A DNA stretch of 64,000 bases, taken from NCBI GenBank assembly GCA_019192445.1, contig JAHCMK010000002.1:1-64000 (forward strand). Reading direction: 5' to 3'. Origin of the DNA: Oceanococcus sp. HetDA_MAG_MS8 (GTDB lineage Bacteria > Pseudomonadota > Gammaproteobacteria > Nevskiales > Oceanococcaceae). The translations under genes were made by a program, and so were the position numbers. The notes beneath the pieces are model-generated. The model saw only the letters and a list, made by a program, of their open reading frames with translations, made no database searches and was not told the DNA's origin. Numbering within the stretch: position 1 is the first letter of the stretch; each line of letters opens with the position of its first letter. Shown one piece after another: positions 27,424 through 37,029 of the stretch.

Positions 27424-28089
27424 TCAGACGGCAAGCCGCCCCTTCATCTCGGAAATGACCGCCGCATAATCCGGCGCATTAAAAATGGCACTGCCGGCCA
27501 CGAAGGTGTCGGCCCCGGCGGTAGCAATCTCGGCGATGTTATCCACCTTCACGCCGCCATCAATTTCTAAGCGGGTAGACAGCCCCCGCTGATCAATCAT
27601 GGCGCGCACGGCGCGAAGTTTATCCAGGGTGTAGGGGATAAAGGATTGCCCCCCAAAGCCGGGGTTCACGCTCATGAGCAGCACCATGTCGAGCTGCGGC
27701 AGGATGTGCTCCAGCACCTGGACGGGAGTCGCTGGATTGAGCACCACGCCCGCCTGACAACCAGCGCTTTTGATGAGCTGGATGGTTCGGTCGACATGCC
27801 GGGTTGCTTCGGGATGGAAAGTAATCATGCTCGCCCCCGCCTCGGCAAAGGGCTCCACCAAACTATCCACGGGCTCCACCATCAGGTGCACGTCCATGGG
27901 CGCGGAAATACCGAACTTACGCATCGCCGACACAATCATGGGGCCAAGTGTCAGGTTCGGCACGTAGTGATTATCCATCACATCCACATGCACCCAGTCC
28001 GCTCCAGCCGCGAGTACGGCGCTGACATCCTCGCCCAAACGAGCGAAGTCAGCAGACAAAATGGAAGGGGCGATCACGGGGCTTTGCAT
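27424..28089 (-). CDS. rpe: Ribulose-phosphate 3-epimerase
   Basis: Pentose-phosphate pathway epimerase of 221 residues. Metal and catalytic residues sit in [34 protein letters not shown] and VNPGFGGQ, followed by EIDGGV. It probably heads an rpe-trpE unit; a separate gph gene, often between them, is absent. purC is divergent 92 bp away. Confidence 0.97.
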   Translation of the reverse strand: MQSPVIAPSILSADFARLGEDVSAVLAAGADWVHVDVMDNHYVPNLTLGPMIVSAMRKFGISAPMDVHLMVEPVDSLVEPFAEAGASMITFHPEATRHVDRTIQLIKSAGCQAGVVLNPATPVQVLEHILPQLDMVLLMSVNPGFGGQSFIPYTLDKLRAVRAMIDQRGLSTRLEIDGGVKVDNIAEIATAGADTFVAGSAIFNAPDYAAVISEMKGRLAV

Positions 28090-28181
28090 GGGTCAGAACC
28101 AACAAAATCTGGAGAGCGACCGCGCACTTTACCCAATGCACCGGCTACCATAAAGCGTTCCGCCTCGAATGCTGCGTACGC

Positions 28182-29060
28182 ATGAGCTTGCACACCACTG
28201 AATTGACCTCACTCCCCCTGGTTCACCGCGGCAAAGTGCGCGATATCTACGCGGTTGGGAATGATCAGCTGCTCATCGTGACCACGGATCGTCTTTCAGC
28301 CTTTGATGTGGTGTTGCCCGATCCCATCCCAGGCAAAGGGCGGGTTCTCACGCAAATGGCCAACTTTTGGTTTGATCGCTTTGCTCATTGGCTGCCCAAC
28401 CACCTCTCCTCTACCCCTTTGAATGAGGTATTGAGTGGTGCCGAGCTAGAGCAGGTCCAAGACCAGGCGATTTTGGTGAAGAAGGTCCGCGCACTGCCCT
28501 TAGAGGCCATTGTGCGTGGCTACATCATTGGCAGCGGGTGGAAGGACTATCAAAGCAGTGGTGCGGTGTGTGGCATCTCGCTTCCAGCTGGACTCCCCCA
28601 GGCCGCTCAGCTTGAGCAACCTCTGTTTACTCCCAGCACCAAGGCCGCTGTTGGCGATCATGATGAAAATGTCGATTTCGATCATATCGTCGAATTAGTC
28701 GGCAAGGATCTTGCCCAACAGATCCGAGAACTATCGCTGCGCCTCTATCGCGAGGCGGCCGATTACGCCCGCGACAAAGGCATTTTGATTGCGGATACCA
28801 AGCTGGAGTTTGGTGTGGACAATAATGGTGACCTCCTCCTGATTGATGAAGTACTCACGCCGGATAGCAGTCGCTTCTGGCCGGCTGAGGAGTACCAAAC
28901 CGGCATCTCGCCTCCCAGTTTCGATAAGCAGTTTGTGCGCGACTACCTCGAGACTTTGGACTGGGACAAAACAGCCCCAGGGCCCACATTACCGGCCCAC
29001 ATCATCGAACAAACCAGTGCCAAGTATGCTGAGGCCCTGCGCCGATTAACCCAGGCTTGA
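28182..29060 (+). CDS. purC: SAICAR synthase
   Basis: Purine synthesis enzyme that joins CAIR and aspartate with ATP. At 292 residues it is of the long type (yeast-like) rather than the roughly 237-residue E. coli form. Typical segments are [31 protein letters not shown] and DTKLEFGVD. It overlaps the next gene by 4 bp (TTGA). Confidence 0.96.
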   Translation: MSLHTTELTSLPLVHRGKVRDIYAVGNDQLLIVTTDRLSAFDVVLPDPIPGKGRVLTQMANFWFDRFAHWLPNHLSSTPLNEVLSGAELEQVQDQAILVKKVRALPLEAIVRGYIIGSGWKDYQSSGAVCGISLPAGLPQAAQLEQPLFTPSTKAAVGDHDENVDFDHIVELVGKDLAQQIRELSLRLYREAADYARDKGILIADTKLEFGVDNNGDLLLIDEVLTPDSSRFWPAEEYQTGISPPSFDKQFVRDYLETLDWDKTAPGPTLPAHIIEQTSAKYAEALRRLTQA

Positions 29061-30112
29061 GCGAGACTTCCACCGGCCAGTTGCTGACGCAACCTGCCTA
29101 CTGGCAGGCGCTGCGTGACCATGGCTGTGCCTGTCCAGACACCGGCTGGGAGTGGCAGCAACAGGCCTCCGAATTGACCCAGGCCCCGGTATGGTCCAAA
29201 GCCCATTCCTGGGGCGAATTTGTCTTCGACCAAACCTGGGCCCAAGCCTACAGCCGCGCCGGCGGGGCTTATTACCCCAAGTGGGTCTGCGCTCTGCCCT
29301 TCACCCCCGTTCCTGGCCCACGGCTGGGCGCCCAGCCAGCCCAGACCGCCGCAGAGCTAGCCGAGCTCGGGCGTGATGCCGGCGTGAGCGGCATACATGT
29401 CTTGTTTGCCAGCGATACCGATGCCAGTGCGCTTGCCCACGACCCTCGATGGCTGCGACGGCAAGATATTCGCTATATCTGGCGTAACCGAGGATACGCA
29501 GATTTTGGCGATTTTCTTGGCGCGCTGAGCAGTAAAAAACGCAAGAACTTGCGCCGAGAGCGTCGCTTGGCCCAGCAAACCGGGCTCCATATGCAATGGC
29601 TACCAGCGGCGCAGCTTCCAGCGCAGGACTGGAATCGGCTGTATGCCCTTTATGCCAGCACCTATCACATGCGCGGCCAGCACCCCTACCTCAGCCTTAG
29701 CTGCTTGCAGGCCTGGGCGGAGCAGTTGCCCGAGAACTTTTGGTTATGCACAGCGCGCGATGACCAGCAGCAGCTACAGGCCATGGCCTTCTTCTTTGCC
29801 GATGAGCAGGCCTTGTATGGCCGCCATTGGGGGGCCGCCAAAGACTACGACTGCCTGCACTTCGAGCTGTGTTACTACCAGGGCATGGAATTCTGTCTAG
29901 AACGCAACATTCCCCACTTCGATGCGGGCGTCCAAGGCCAGCATCGCCTGCTCAGAGGCTTTGAGCCAGCACTCAGCCAATCCCTGCATTATTTGCTCAA
30001 CCCGGAGTTTTCAGCGGCGGTCGCAGCCTACCTCCAGCGGGAGACGCCAGCGGTGCAAGCGGAGTGGCAGGAGCAGTGCCGTGCTACCGCATTTAAGGAT
30101 CGCTTGGAGTAG
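29057..30112 (+). CDS. FemAB-like GNAT acyltransferase (peptidogalycan biosynthesis family)
   Basis: A 351-residue protein of the PF04339/FemAB_like group. It has a GNAT-type fold with [13 protein letters not shown] (basic, about residues 157-169), [12 protein letters not shown], and [17 protein letters not shown] near the C-terminus. Function is unproven; relatives are annotated as peptidoglycan or exopolysaccharide aminoacyl- or acyltransferases. The TTG start overlaps the purC stop, implying coupling. It is not a purine enzyme by sequence. Confidence 0.82.
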   Translation: MSETSTGQLLTQPAYWQALRDHGCACPDTGWEWQQQASELTQAPVWSKAHSWGEFVFDQTWAQAYSRAGGAYYPKWVCALPFTPVPGPRLGAQPAQTAAELAELGRDAGVSGIHVLFASDTDASALAHDPRWLRRQDIRYIWRNRGYADFGDFLGALSSKKRKNLRRERRLAQQTGLHMQWLPAAQLPAQDWNRLYALYASTYHMRGQHPYLSLSCLQAWAEQLPENFWLCTARDDQQQLQAMAFFFADEQALYGRHWGAAKDYDCLHFELCYYQGMEFCLERNIPHFDAGVQGQHRLLRGFEPALSQSLHYLLNPEFSAAVAAYLQRETPAVQAEWQEQCRATAFKDRLE

Positions 30113-30170
30113 AACGGGCACATCAGGTGATCGACTAGCAGACTCATCGGCAGCACGGACGCCGGCGACC

Positions 30171-30995
30171 CTAGGCCGCCCTTTCTGGCAGCGGCATCAG
30201 TTGCACCGGAGTATTTGGCTGACGCATCTGCAAGCTACCCAGGCTTTGCTGGTGCACCACGGCAATCAAAGGATAACCACCGGTCACCGGGTGATCTGGT
30301 CCTAATACGATGGGCAGCCCCGATGGCGGCAGCTGGATGCCTCCGCGCACCATCGGCTGAGACTCGCTCTGAGCGCACCCATCAACACGCAAGGGCTCAC
30401 CACATAGCCGGGTGCCACTGCGATCGCCGGCGGCATCAATGCTCCACACCTGTTCCAATAACCCGCACCAAGCCTCATCTCCGCACAGCGCTCGATCGGG
30501 CCCCGGCCGAATCCAGACCGGATCATCCGCTCGCGGCAATTTGATACGCCCTTGGTCTGCAGCCGGCAGCTCAGCGGGCTCGCCCAGCGGTATGGCATCT
30601 CCATGGGCCAATGCTCGCCCCTGCCAGCCACCCAGGCCCGCCACCAACAAGGTGCCGCGCCCTCCGAGTACCGGCTCCACGTTCAGCCCACCAGCCACAC
30701 ACAGATAAGAGACTCTCTGGCCTGGTGTGACACGCACCGTCATGGGCTCCGCCGTAGCCACCTGCACCTGACCATCCACAGCGTAACCCCAGCCAGGCGG
30801 TAGGCTAAGTTGCAGCTGACCAAAAAACTCTATCCCCGCCGCCTCCGGCGGATTGCCCAGAACCACATTGGCAGCCATCAGCAGCTCAGGCACCAAAGCA
30901 CCGCCCCAAGGCACGCCCATGTGCATGGCGCCAGGCCGGCCTAAATCCTGCACCCAGGCCGGGCCCAACACCTGGTCCAGACACACCTCAGGCAC
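30171..30995 (-). CDS. pxpC: 5-oxoprolinase subunit C
   Basis: Carboxyltransferase-like subunit of ATP-dependent 5-oxoprolinase (PxpABC), which returns 5-oxoproline to glutamate. Opening WVQDLGRPG, then LVAGLGGW, and the closing SGLPIVLGPDHPVTGGYP are family signatures. GTG at 30995 (274 residues) overlaps the pxpB end by 8 bp; GTG at 30986 is also possible. The frame is open far upstream but that part is antisense to nothing useful and lacks the family sequence. Confidence 0.92.
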   Translation of the reverse strand: MPEVCLDQVLGPAWVQDLGRPGAMHMGVPWGGALVPELLMAANVVLGNPPEAAGIEFFGQLQLSLPPGWGYAVDGQVQVATAEPMTVRVTPGQRVSYLCVAGGLNVEPVLGGRGTLLVAGLGGWQGRALAHGDAIPLGEPAELPAADQGRIKLPRADDPVWIRPGPDRALCGDEAWCGLLEQVWSIDAAGDRSGTRLCGEPLRVDGCAQSESQPMVRGGIQLPPSGLPIVLGPDHPVTGGYPLIAVVHQQSLGSLQMRQPNTPVQLMPLPERAA

Positions 30996-31593
30996 TGGGC
31001 AAAACCTCAAACCGAATGCGGTCCCCAGTCTGCAGTAAGGCACCATGGGCACCGAACAAGTGCACATCCAGCACCCGCCCCAGCAAATGCCAACCACCGG
31101 GCGAGTCCCAGGGATAAATAGCCGTATAAGGCCCGCCCAAGGCCAAGCTGCCAGCGGGAATACGCGGACGGGGATTGCTCCGCCGGGGCAGACTGAGGGC
31201 GGCGTCATCGCCGCGCAAATAAGCAAAACCGGGCATAAAGCCCAGCATGGCCACCTGATAAAGACTATGACTGTGGCGCTGGATGAACTCCTCCACTCCC
31301 AGGTCCAAAGCCCGCGCGACGGCTTGCAAGTCTGGCCCGTCATAACACACGCGCAAACTATGCTCGCGGGCTGTCGATGCCGCCTGCGTGCTGGCATGAG
31401 CTATCCGCTCTTGAAGCCGGGCCGGAGGATGCTGAGGGTCGAAATACACCGCTACGGCGTGCTCAGTTTCCAGCACATCCCACACGGCAGGGTCATCACG
31501 TAATACGCGGCTCAAAGCACCGGGCGCATGCGATTCTGGGCGCGGCCCACGCCAGGCTCCATCGCCGAGCCAAACCCAGCCCTCAGGCAGCAT
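30988..31593 (-). CDS. pxpB: 5-oxoprolinase subunit B
   Basis: A 201-residue carboxyltransferase-domain subunit (KipI-like). The signatures are LGFMPGFAYLRG, LPRRSNPRPRIPAGSLALGG and YPWDSPGGWHLLGR. ATG at 31593 overlaps the pxpA stop by 11 bp. It acts in complex with PxpC and PxpA in the cytoplasm. Confidence 0.94.
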   Translation of the reverse strand: MLPEGWVWLGDGAWRGPRPESHAPGALSRVLRDDPAVWDVLETEHAVAVYFDPQHPPARLQERIAHASTQAASTAREHSLRVCYDGPDLQAVARALDLGVEEFIQRHSHSLYQVAMLGFMPGFAYLRGDDAALSLPRRSNPRPRIPAGSLALGGPYTAIYPWDSPGGWHLLGRVLDVHLFGAHGALLQTGDRIRFEVLPSA

Positions 31594-32296
31594 GATCCAG
31601 CCACTGCCGCACCTGCAGCGCCCGCTGCGCCGCTCCGGCATGATCACCGTGCACGCACACCGACCCTACGGTCGACTCAGTTGCAAATTGCTCAAGCTGA
31701 TCTTGAATGTGCTCCCAGTCTTCCAGCACAGCACCGGGCTGGTCGCGAGGAATTAATTGCCAACGGCCATCGGCATCGCGCTGGCGACCTCGGTCCGCAA
31801 AGGCCTCTTGAACAAAGGCGCAGCCATGGGCCCGCACACGGCGCTCCCAATGGTGCCCGGCTGGTCCCAGCACCCGCAGATCTGAGCGCAGGTAGGGAGT
31901 GAGAGCTTGGAGAACCGCCTCCGCCAACGCTGGCTCGCGATCGACTTGATGGTAGAGCGCCCCATGCAGCTTCAGATGGCGGAGTGTTTGCCCTTGCTCA
32001 GCCGCTAGATCCGCCAAACGAGTGACTTGCTCCAGCACCTGCTCGGCCACCTGTGCCGGAGGCAGTGGGAGCACCCGCCGGCCAAAACTTTCGCGGTCAG
32101 CGTAACCAGGATGCCAGCCCGGCTGCGCGCCATTGTGATGGCAGTGGTCCAGGGCCCGCTGCATGGACTCTTTGTCACCAGCATGCCCGCCACAGGCAAT
32201 ATTGGCCCAATGAGCCGCCTGATAGAGCTCTGGGTCTTCACCAGCCAGCTCACCCAAATCGATATTGAGCGCAATCCGGGGTCGGAATGTGTTCAT
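31583..32296 (-). CDS. pxpA: 5-oxoprolinase subunit A (LamB/YcsF family)
   Basis: A 237-residue subunit that hydrolyses activated 5-oxoproline. ALNIDLGELAGED, ANIACGGHAGD, HPGYADRESFGRR and KLHGALYHQ carry the metal and substrate residues. ATG at 32296 fits the usual start; the frame runs 23 codons further without similarity. It heads pxpABC, just past the tRNA-Leu terminator. Confidence 0.94.
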   Translation of the reverse strand: MNTFRPRIALNIDLGELAGEDPELYQAAHWANIACGGHAGDKESMQRALDHCHHNGAQPGWHPGYADRESFGRRVLPLPPAQVAEQVLEQVTRLADLAAEQGQTLRHLKLHGALYHQVDREPALAEAVLQALTPYLRSDLRVLGPAGHHWERRVRAHGCAFVQEAFADRGRQRDADGRWQLIPRDQPGAVLEDWEHIQDQLEQFATESTVGSVCVHGDHAGAAQRALQVRQWLDHAA

Positions 32297-32364
32297 GCGC
32301 TCTATTGTGCCGCGCCAACCGCCACCATGCGAATGGCAGCAGGATAGATGGTGCAGCCATCCCA

Positions 32365-32399
32365 TAAAAAAACCGGCTCAGGCAAAACCTGAACCGGTT
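32365..32399 (-). terminator. Intrinsic terminator after tRNA-Leu
   Basis: On the minus strand a 12-bp stem, AACCGGTTCAGG with CCTGAGCCGGTT and a loop of five bases, is followed by six or more Ts. It ends the tpiA-secG-tRNA transcript and isolates pxpABC from it. Confidence 0.92.
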
Positions 32400-32404
32400 C
32401 AATA

Positions 32405-32489
32405 TGGTGCCGACGATGAGACTCGAACTCATACGGCTTTCGCCACTACCCCCTCAAGATAGCGTGTCTACCAATTCCACCACGTCGGC
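32405..32489 (-). tRNA. tRNA-Leu (anticodon GAG)
   Basis: An 85-nt class II tRNA with encoded CCA. The acceptor stem is GCCGACG/CGTCGGC. The anticodon arm is CTATC-TTGAGGG-GGTAG with anticodon GAG. The long variable arm carries TGGCGAAAGCC, and the T arm has GTTCGAGTC. It closely parallels E. coli leuU, which also lies next to secG. It decodes CUC/CUU. Confidence 0.97.
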
Positions 32490-32523
32490 GTAGAACAAGC
32501 CCAGGGCTCGTTCCAAGAACAGT

Positions 32524-32880
32524 TTACTCCGGTGCGCCCTCACTTGGGGCCACTGGCTGAGCGGCTGGCTCATCTTCAGCGGTTTCCGGCGCCACCGACT
32601 GCTGAGCTGGAGCTGCGAGGCTATCAACCACCGAGGTGGTTCCGGCCTGTCCGCGCGCCACGATGACCGCCAGCACCAAGCTCACTACAAAAAAGAACGC
32701 AGCCAGAATACCCGTGCTGCGGCTCAGAAAGTTGGCTGACCCGCGTGAACCAAAGACCGTACCGGATGCACCGCTGCCAAAGGCAGCTCCTGCATCGGCG
32801 CCTTTGCCATGCTGCATCAAAACCAGCGCAATAATTCCGATGGCCAATACCACCTGGATGGCCACAAGTGCCGTATACAT
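32524..32880 (-). CDS. secG: Preprotein translocase subunit SecG
   Basis: A 118-residue inner-membrane subunit that assists SecYE and SecA. Two membrane segments (about residues 4-23 and 52-72) flank the conserved LMQHGKGADAGAAFG and GSRGSANFLSR. The C-terminal tail is rich in Ala, Glu and Pro. It follows tpiA by 8 bp. Confidence 0.95.
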   Translation of the reverse strand: MYTALVAIQVVLAIGIIALVLMQHGKGADAGAAFGSGASGTVFGSRGSANFLSRSTGILAAFFFVVSLVLAVIVARGQAGTTSVVDSLAAPAQQSVAPETAEDEPAAQPVAPSEGAPE

Positions 32881-32888
32881 GTTTAATC

Positions 32889-33668
32889 TCAGCTCGAAAT
32901 GGAGGCGGCCGCCGCCTGGGCAATGGCCAGAAAGCTCTCCGCCTTGAGGGCTGCGCCGCCGATCAAACCACCATCGATATCTGCTTGGGCAAATAGCTCT
33001 GTGGCCGTGTCGGGTTTGACGCTGCCGCCGTAAAGAATCCGCAAAGAGCCGGCTATTGTAGCGTCAGCTTCAGCTAACAGGCAACGTAGGTGAGCATGCA
33101 CCTGCTGCGCATCGCTGGCAGCTGCCGATCGACCGGTCCCTATTGCCCATACAGGCTCATACGCAACAACCGCTTGCGCAAAGGCAGCAATGCCCACGCT
33201 ATCGACCACGGCCTGGAGTTGGCGACCAACGACATCCAGGGATTCACCAGCCTCGCGCTGTTCCAGGGTTTCCCCTACGCACAGAATGGGCCGCAGACCC
33301 GCATCGAGTGCAGCAGCAAATTTCTGCGCCACCAAAGCATCGGTCTCAGCGTGATCAGCGCGGCGCTCGCTGTGCCCGACAATGACGTATCTACACCCTA
33401 CATCGGCCAACATTCGGCCATGCACCTCACCCGTATGAGCGCCATCCTCGGTCGCCGCAGCAAGGTTTTGCGCACCTAGCTCAACCGTGCTGTCAGCCAA
33501 AACATCAGCCACGGTGGACAGGTGCACCAACGGCGGGCAAATCACCACCTCTACCTCTGGCCAGCTGTGGCGACGGGCAATATCTCCTGCCAGCACGCGC
33601 GCAGTTGCGCGATTCCCGTGCATTTTCCAGTTGCCCGCCACTAGCGGACGACGTTCATTGGCCTGCAT
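32889..33668 (-). CDS. tpiA: Triose-phosphate isomerase
   Basis: Glycolytic TIM-barrel enzyme of 259 residues. The catalytic lysine is in GNWKMHG, His in IVGHSERR and Glu in AYEPVWAIGTG; the phosphate loop is ILYGGSVKP. It lies between glmM and secG, the pseudomonad arrangement. Confidence 0.97.
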   Translation of the reverse strand: MQANERRPLVAGNWKMHGNRATARVLAGDIARRHSWPEVEVVICPPLVHLSTVADVLADSTVELGAQNLAAATEDGAHTGEVHGRMLADVGCRYVIVGHSERRADHAETDALVAQKFAAALDAGLRPILCVGETLEQREAGESLDVVGRQLQAVVDSVGIAAFAQAVVAYEPVWAIGTGRSAAASDAQQVHAHLRCLLAEADATIAGSLRILYGGSVKPDTATELFAQADIDGGLIGGAALKAESFLAIAQAAAASISS

Positions 33669-33705
33669 CGTTAAAGCTCCTTGATGAGGAAATGTGTCAC
33701 GACCT

Positions 33706-35055
33706 TTAGTTCAGTACCAACTGCAGCGCCTCGGCAACCGCCTCTGCTTGAGCCTGGGCTAATTCCTGCTGGGCAGCTTCGGTCATCACGCGAATCAGAG
33801 GTTCAGTTCCAGATGGTCGCAGCAGCAGCCGTCCCTGGCCCTCCAAGGCGGTATTGGCCGCCTCCACAGCCTGCCGCACCCGCGGCGCTGCCATCACCTC
33901 AGCGGGTGGGTGCCCTTCGCAGCGCACGTTAATCAAAACCTGGGGCAGACACTCCAAGCCCTGACACAAATCGGCCAGCGGACGCTGCGCAAGCTGCATT
34001 TCTGTGAGCACTTGCAGCGCAGTTACCATGCCATCTCCTGTTCGGCAGCGATCGCGCACCAGCACATGCCCGGAGGGCTCTCCCCCCAGCTGGGCCTCAT
34101 GGGCAAGCATCTGCTCAAATACGTAGCGATCACCGACCTTCGCCCGCAACAAAGGAATACCCAGACCGCTCAGGGCCTGCTCTAGGCCGTAGTTGGACAT
34201 TAAGGTTCCCACTACAGGCCCCTGCAACTCATCGCGCTGTTGCCGCGCCCGCGCCAGAATGAAAAGAATGGCGTCGCCATCGACGAGGCGCCCCTGCGCA
34301 TCGACCATCAAGCAGCGGTCGGCATCTCCATCCAGTGCAATCCCCACATCGGCTTGCTGTTCAACCACAGCCCGTTGCAAAGCCTGCGGATGTGTGGAGC
34401 CCACATTGTGGTTGATATTGGTGCCATCAGGCTGCGTGCCAAGCGTGACTAATTTCGCCCCTAACTCCTGCAAGATCAGCGGCGCCACCTGGTAAGCCGC
34501 TCCATTGGCGCAATCGAGCACCACCTTTAAACCGCTTAGCGAGTCGGCCTTGAAGGTGGACTTACAAAACTCAACATAACGCCCCGCCGCATCATCAATG
34601 CGCCGCGCCTTACCAAACTCGGCCGCATCAGCACATTGCAAATCGGCGGCAAGCAGTGCCTCGATATGCTGTTCCCGCGCATCGGCCAGCTTGTAGCCAT
34701 CGGCGCCAAAAATCTTGATGCCATTGTCGCCAAAAGGATTATGCGAAGCGCTCACAACAATCCCAGCCTGGGCGCGGAAGGTGGTGGTGAGTAAGGACAC
34801 GGCTGGCGTAGGAATGGGACCCAGCAATAAGCTGCGTGCGCCTGCGGCGGAGAGCCCGGCCTCCAGCGCTGACTCCAGCATATAACCCGACAGGCGCGTG
34901 TCTTTACCAATGACCACTTGGGCTTGGCCATACTCCTGGCGAAGCACCGTCCCTAGCGCCCAACCCAGGCGCAGAACGAAATCTGGCGTCATCGGCGCCA
35001 TACCCACTCGACCGCGGATGCCATCGGTTCCAAACCAACGCCGTGAATCCCCCAT
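33706..35055 (-). CDS. glmM: Phosphoglucosamine mutase
   Basis: Converts glucosamine-6-phosphate to glucosamine-1-phosphate for UDP-GlcNAc. The phosphoserine is in SASHNPFGDNG (S104), the metal loop is DGDADRC, and the C-terminal RPSGTEP binds phosphate. ATG at 35055 (449 residues) has AAGGAG 7 bases upstream. It is 14 bp from folP. Confidence 0.97.
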   Translation of the reverse strand: MGDSRRWFGTDGIRGRVGMAPMTPDFVLRLGWALGTVLRQEYGQAQVVIGKDTRLSGYMLESALEAGLSAAGARSLLLGPIPTPAVSLLTTTFRAQAGIVVSASHNPFGDNGIKIFGADGYKLADAREQHIEALLAADLQCADAAEFGKARRIDDAAGRYVEFCKSTFKADSLSGLKVVLDCANGAAYQVAPLILQELGAKLVTLGTQPDGTNINHNVGSTHPQALQRAVVEQQADVGIALDGDADRCLMVDAQGRLVDGDAILFILARARQQRDELQGPVVGTLMSNYGLEQALSGLGIPLLRAKVGDRYVFEQMLAHEAQLGGEPSGHVLVRDRCRTGDGMVTALQVLTEMQLAQRPLADLCQGLECLPQVLINVRCEGHPPAEVMAAPRVRQAVEAANTALEGQGRLLLRPSGTEPLIRVMTEAAQQELAQAQAEAVAEALQLVLN

Positions 35056-35069
35056 AACCGTCTCCTTAC

Positions 35070-35885
35070 TTATTCCCATGCAGTGGGATCTGGCGCGTTT
35101 AAGGCCTGCCAGAGCTTAAGACCCTGCCGCGTTTGCAGTACATCATGCACCCGCAGGTACTCCGCACCTTGGTTGGCGGCCCAGACTGCGGTTTGTACCG
35201 AAGGCAATATCCGTGCGTCGGTGGAATCAAGGCCCAATAAATCACGGAACATCGATTTGCGCGACACCCCAATGAGCAGGGGCGCTGCCAACTCGGCACG
35301 CAGCCGCGCAGTGGCTCGCAGTAGCTGCAAATTATGTTGCAGGGTTTTGCCAAACCCGATGCCCGGATCGCAGATGATCTGCGACTCCGGGATACCCACC
35401 CGCAGACAGGCCTCCTTGCGTTCGCGCAAGAAGTCCAGCACTTCACTGACGACGTCTGCATAGTGTGGCGACTGCTGCATGGTGGCCGCATCACCCTGGC
35501 GGTGCATGAGCACGACCGCCACTGGAGCACCGGCGCAGGCCTCCAGGGCGCCAGGCGCCTGCAGGGCATTGACGTCATTCACCATGGACGCGCCGGCAGC
35601 AATAGCTGCGGACATGACCGCCGGCTTTTGCGTGTCAATCGACCAAGGACGCTTTGCGGCCTGCAGCTCCGTGAACACTTCGCGCAGGCGGCGCAATTCT
35701 TCCTGTTCGGAAACCGCGGGCGCGCCAGGGCGCGTGGATTCAGCGCCCACATCGACCCAATCGGCACCCTGCTCCCATAACTCCCGCGCGCGCGCACGCG
35801 CCAGCGTGGGCTGCAGGTAGCAACCGCCGTCGGAAAAAGAATCTGGTGTGACGTTGAGCACACCGAGGAGCTGAACCGGCTTCAT
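35070..35885 (-). CDS. folP: Dihydropteroate synthase
   Basis: Folate pathway enzyme and sulfonamide target, 271 residues. The signatures are LNVTPDSFSDGG, DVGAESTRPGA, DPGIGFGKT and GVSRKSMF. It is a chromosomal FolP by context (folP-glmM), not a sul cassette gene. ftsH, its usual upstream neighbour, is replaced by grxD. Confidence 0.96.
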   Translation of the reverse strand: MKPVQLLGVLNVTPDSFSDGGCYLQPTLARARARELWEQGADWVDVGAESTRPGAPAVSEQEELRRLREVFTELQAAKRPWSIDTQKPAVMSAAIAAGASMVNDVNALQAPGALEACAGAPVAVVLMHRQGDAATMQQSPHYADVVSEVLDFLRERKEACLRVGIPESQIICDPGIGFGKTLQHNLQLLRATARLRAELAAPLLIGVSRKSMFRDLLGLDSTDARILPSVQTAVWAANQGAEYLRVHDVLQTRQGLKLWQALNAPDPTAWE

Positions 35886-35932
35886 AACCCCTCCACCGGT
35901 TCCAAGCGCATCTGCGACAGCTCCTGAATGGC

Positions 35933-36268
35933 TCAGGCGGAGCTTTGCTCGGCTGGCACCTTGGCTTCTTCCACCATCTTCTGCAGCTCACCGGAGCCAT
36001 GCAATTCGATGACGATGTCACAGCCACCAATCAGTTCGCCGCTGATGTAAACCTGCGGGAACGTCGGCCAATTCGCGTACTGGGGCAGAGTCCGGTGGAT
36101 CTCCGGGTCCTCAAAGATATTGACGTAGGCAAACTCACGCCCGCAGGAGGCCAGCGCCTGTGAAGCGCGCGCGGAAAAACCGCACTGCGGAAATTCCGGG
36201 TTGCCTTTCATGAAAATGACAACAGCGTTGTCGTTGATGATCTTTTTGATGCGTTCCATTGCGTCCAT
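35933..36268 (-). CDS. grxD: Monothiol glutaredoxin Grx4 type
   Basis: A 111-residue monothiol glutaredoxin with the CGFS active site at C29, plus WPTFPQVY and GGCDI glutathione-binding motifs. Members carry [2Fe-2S] clusters and deliver them with BolA or scaffold proteins. ATG at 36268 has GGAGG 6 bases upstream; the open frame extends 55 codons further without support. sodB is divergent. Confidence 0.95.
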   Translation of the reverse strand: MDAMERIKKIINDNAVVIFMKGNPEFPQCGFSARASQALASCGREFAYVNIFEDPEIHRTLPQYANWPTFPQVYISGELIGGCDIVIELHGSGELQKMVEEAKVPAEQSSA

Positions 36269-36318
36269 AGGACAGCCTCCAGCGTGTACGGGGAGAGACC
36301 CCATCTGTGCGGGGGCGG

Positions 36319-36361
36319 CAGTATACACCGCACCCCAGCGCAACACAGTATCCGTATACTG
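36319..36361. promoter_or_regulatory. Candidate operator between grxD and sodB
   Basis: A 16-bp palindrome CAGTATCCGTATACTG (36346-36361) lies 35 bp before sodB, with an extra half-site CAGTATAC at 36319. It includes TATACT, which could serve as a -10 toward sodB, but no -35 matches. Which regulator, if any, binds is unknown. Confidence 0.3.
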
Positions 36362-36395
36362 ATGCACCCAACTTTGCGAACCCATGGAGAGTGTC

Positions 36396-36974
36396 ATGGC
36401 ATTGGAATTACCTGCCCTTCCGTATCCGCGCAACGCGCTGGAACCCCATATGTCGGAAGAAACCCTGGACTTCCACTACGGCAAACACCACGCCACCTAT
36501 GTCGATAAGGCCAATGGCTTGATCGCCGGCACCGACAACGAGAACAAAAGCCTGGAAGAACTGGTGAAATCCAGCTCCGGCGGCCTGTTCAACAACGTGG
36601 CCCAAATCTGGAACCACACCTTCTTCTGGAACTGCCTCACCCCCGGCGGCAGCAGCCCCAGCGCTGAACTCACAGCGAAAATTGAAGCCGCCTTTGGCTC
36701 GATGGATGCTTTCAAAGAAAAGTTCACCGCAACGGCCGTTAATACCTTTGGCTCTGGCTGGGCTTGGCTAGTGAAAAACACGGCTGGCGAGCTGGAGCTG
36801 GTCTCCACCTCTAACGCCGGCTGCCCGCTCACGGATGGTCACACGCCGCTGCTGACCTGCGATGTATGGGAACACGCCTATTACATCGACCACCGCAACG
36901 CCCGACCCAAGTACTTAGATGCTTTCTGGGCTCTTGTGAACTGGGACTTTGTAGAGCAAAATCTGAACGCTTGA
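36396..36974 (+). CDS. sodB: Superoxide dismutase, iron type
   Basis: A 192-residue Fe/Mn superoxide dismutase in the cytoplasm. Ligands are H27, H74 (IWNHTFFW) and the [11 protein letters not shown] motif with Asp and His. [15 protein letters not shown] and the sodB-grxD neighbourhood point to the iron form. ATG at 36396 has GGAGAG upstream; an in-frame ATG 12 bp earlier is less likely. Confidence 0.96.
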   Translation: MALELPALPYPRNALEPHMSEETLDFHYGKHHATYVDKANGLIAGTDNENKSLEELVKSSSGGLFNNVAQIWNHTFFWNCLTPGGSSPSAELTAKIEAAFGSMDAFKEKFTATAVNTFGSGWAWLVKNTAGELELVSTSNAGCPLTDGHTPLLTCDVWEHAYYIDHRNARPKYLDAFWALVNWDFVEQNLNA

Positions 36975-36995
36975 CTCTAAACAGATAAGCGTCGA

Positions 36996-37018
36996 GGCCA
37001 CCTGCGGGTGGCCTTTTT
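36996..37018 (+). terminator. Intrinsic terminator of sodB
   Basis: The stem GGCCACC/GGTGGCC with a 4-base loop is followed by five Ts, 22 bp past the sodB stop. It ends only 11 bp before the argF start codon. Confidence 0.88.
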
Positions 37019-37029
37019 CGTTGGCCATT

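Noticed and set aside
30171-32489. pxpABC as an island integrated at tRNA-Leu
   Set aside because: There is no integrase and no duplicated tRNA 3' end. The three genes look like normal chromosomal genes.
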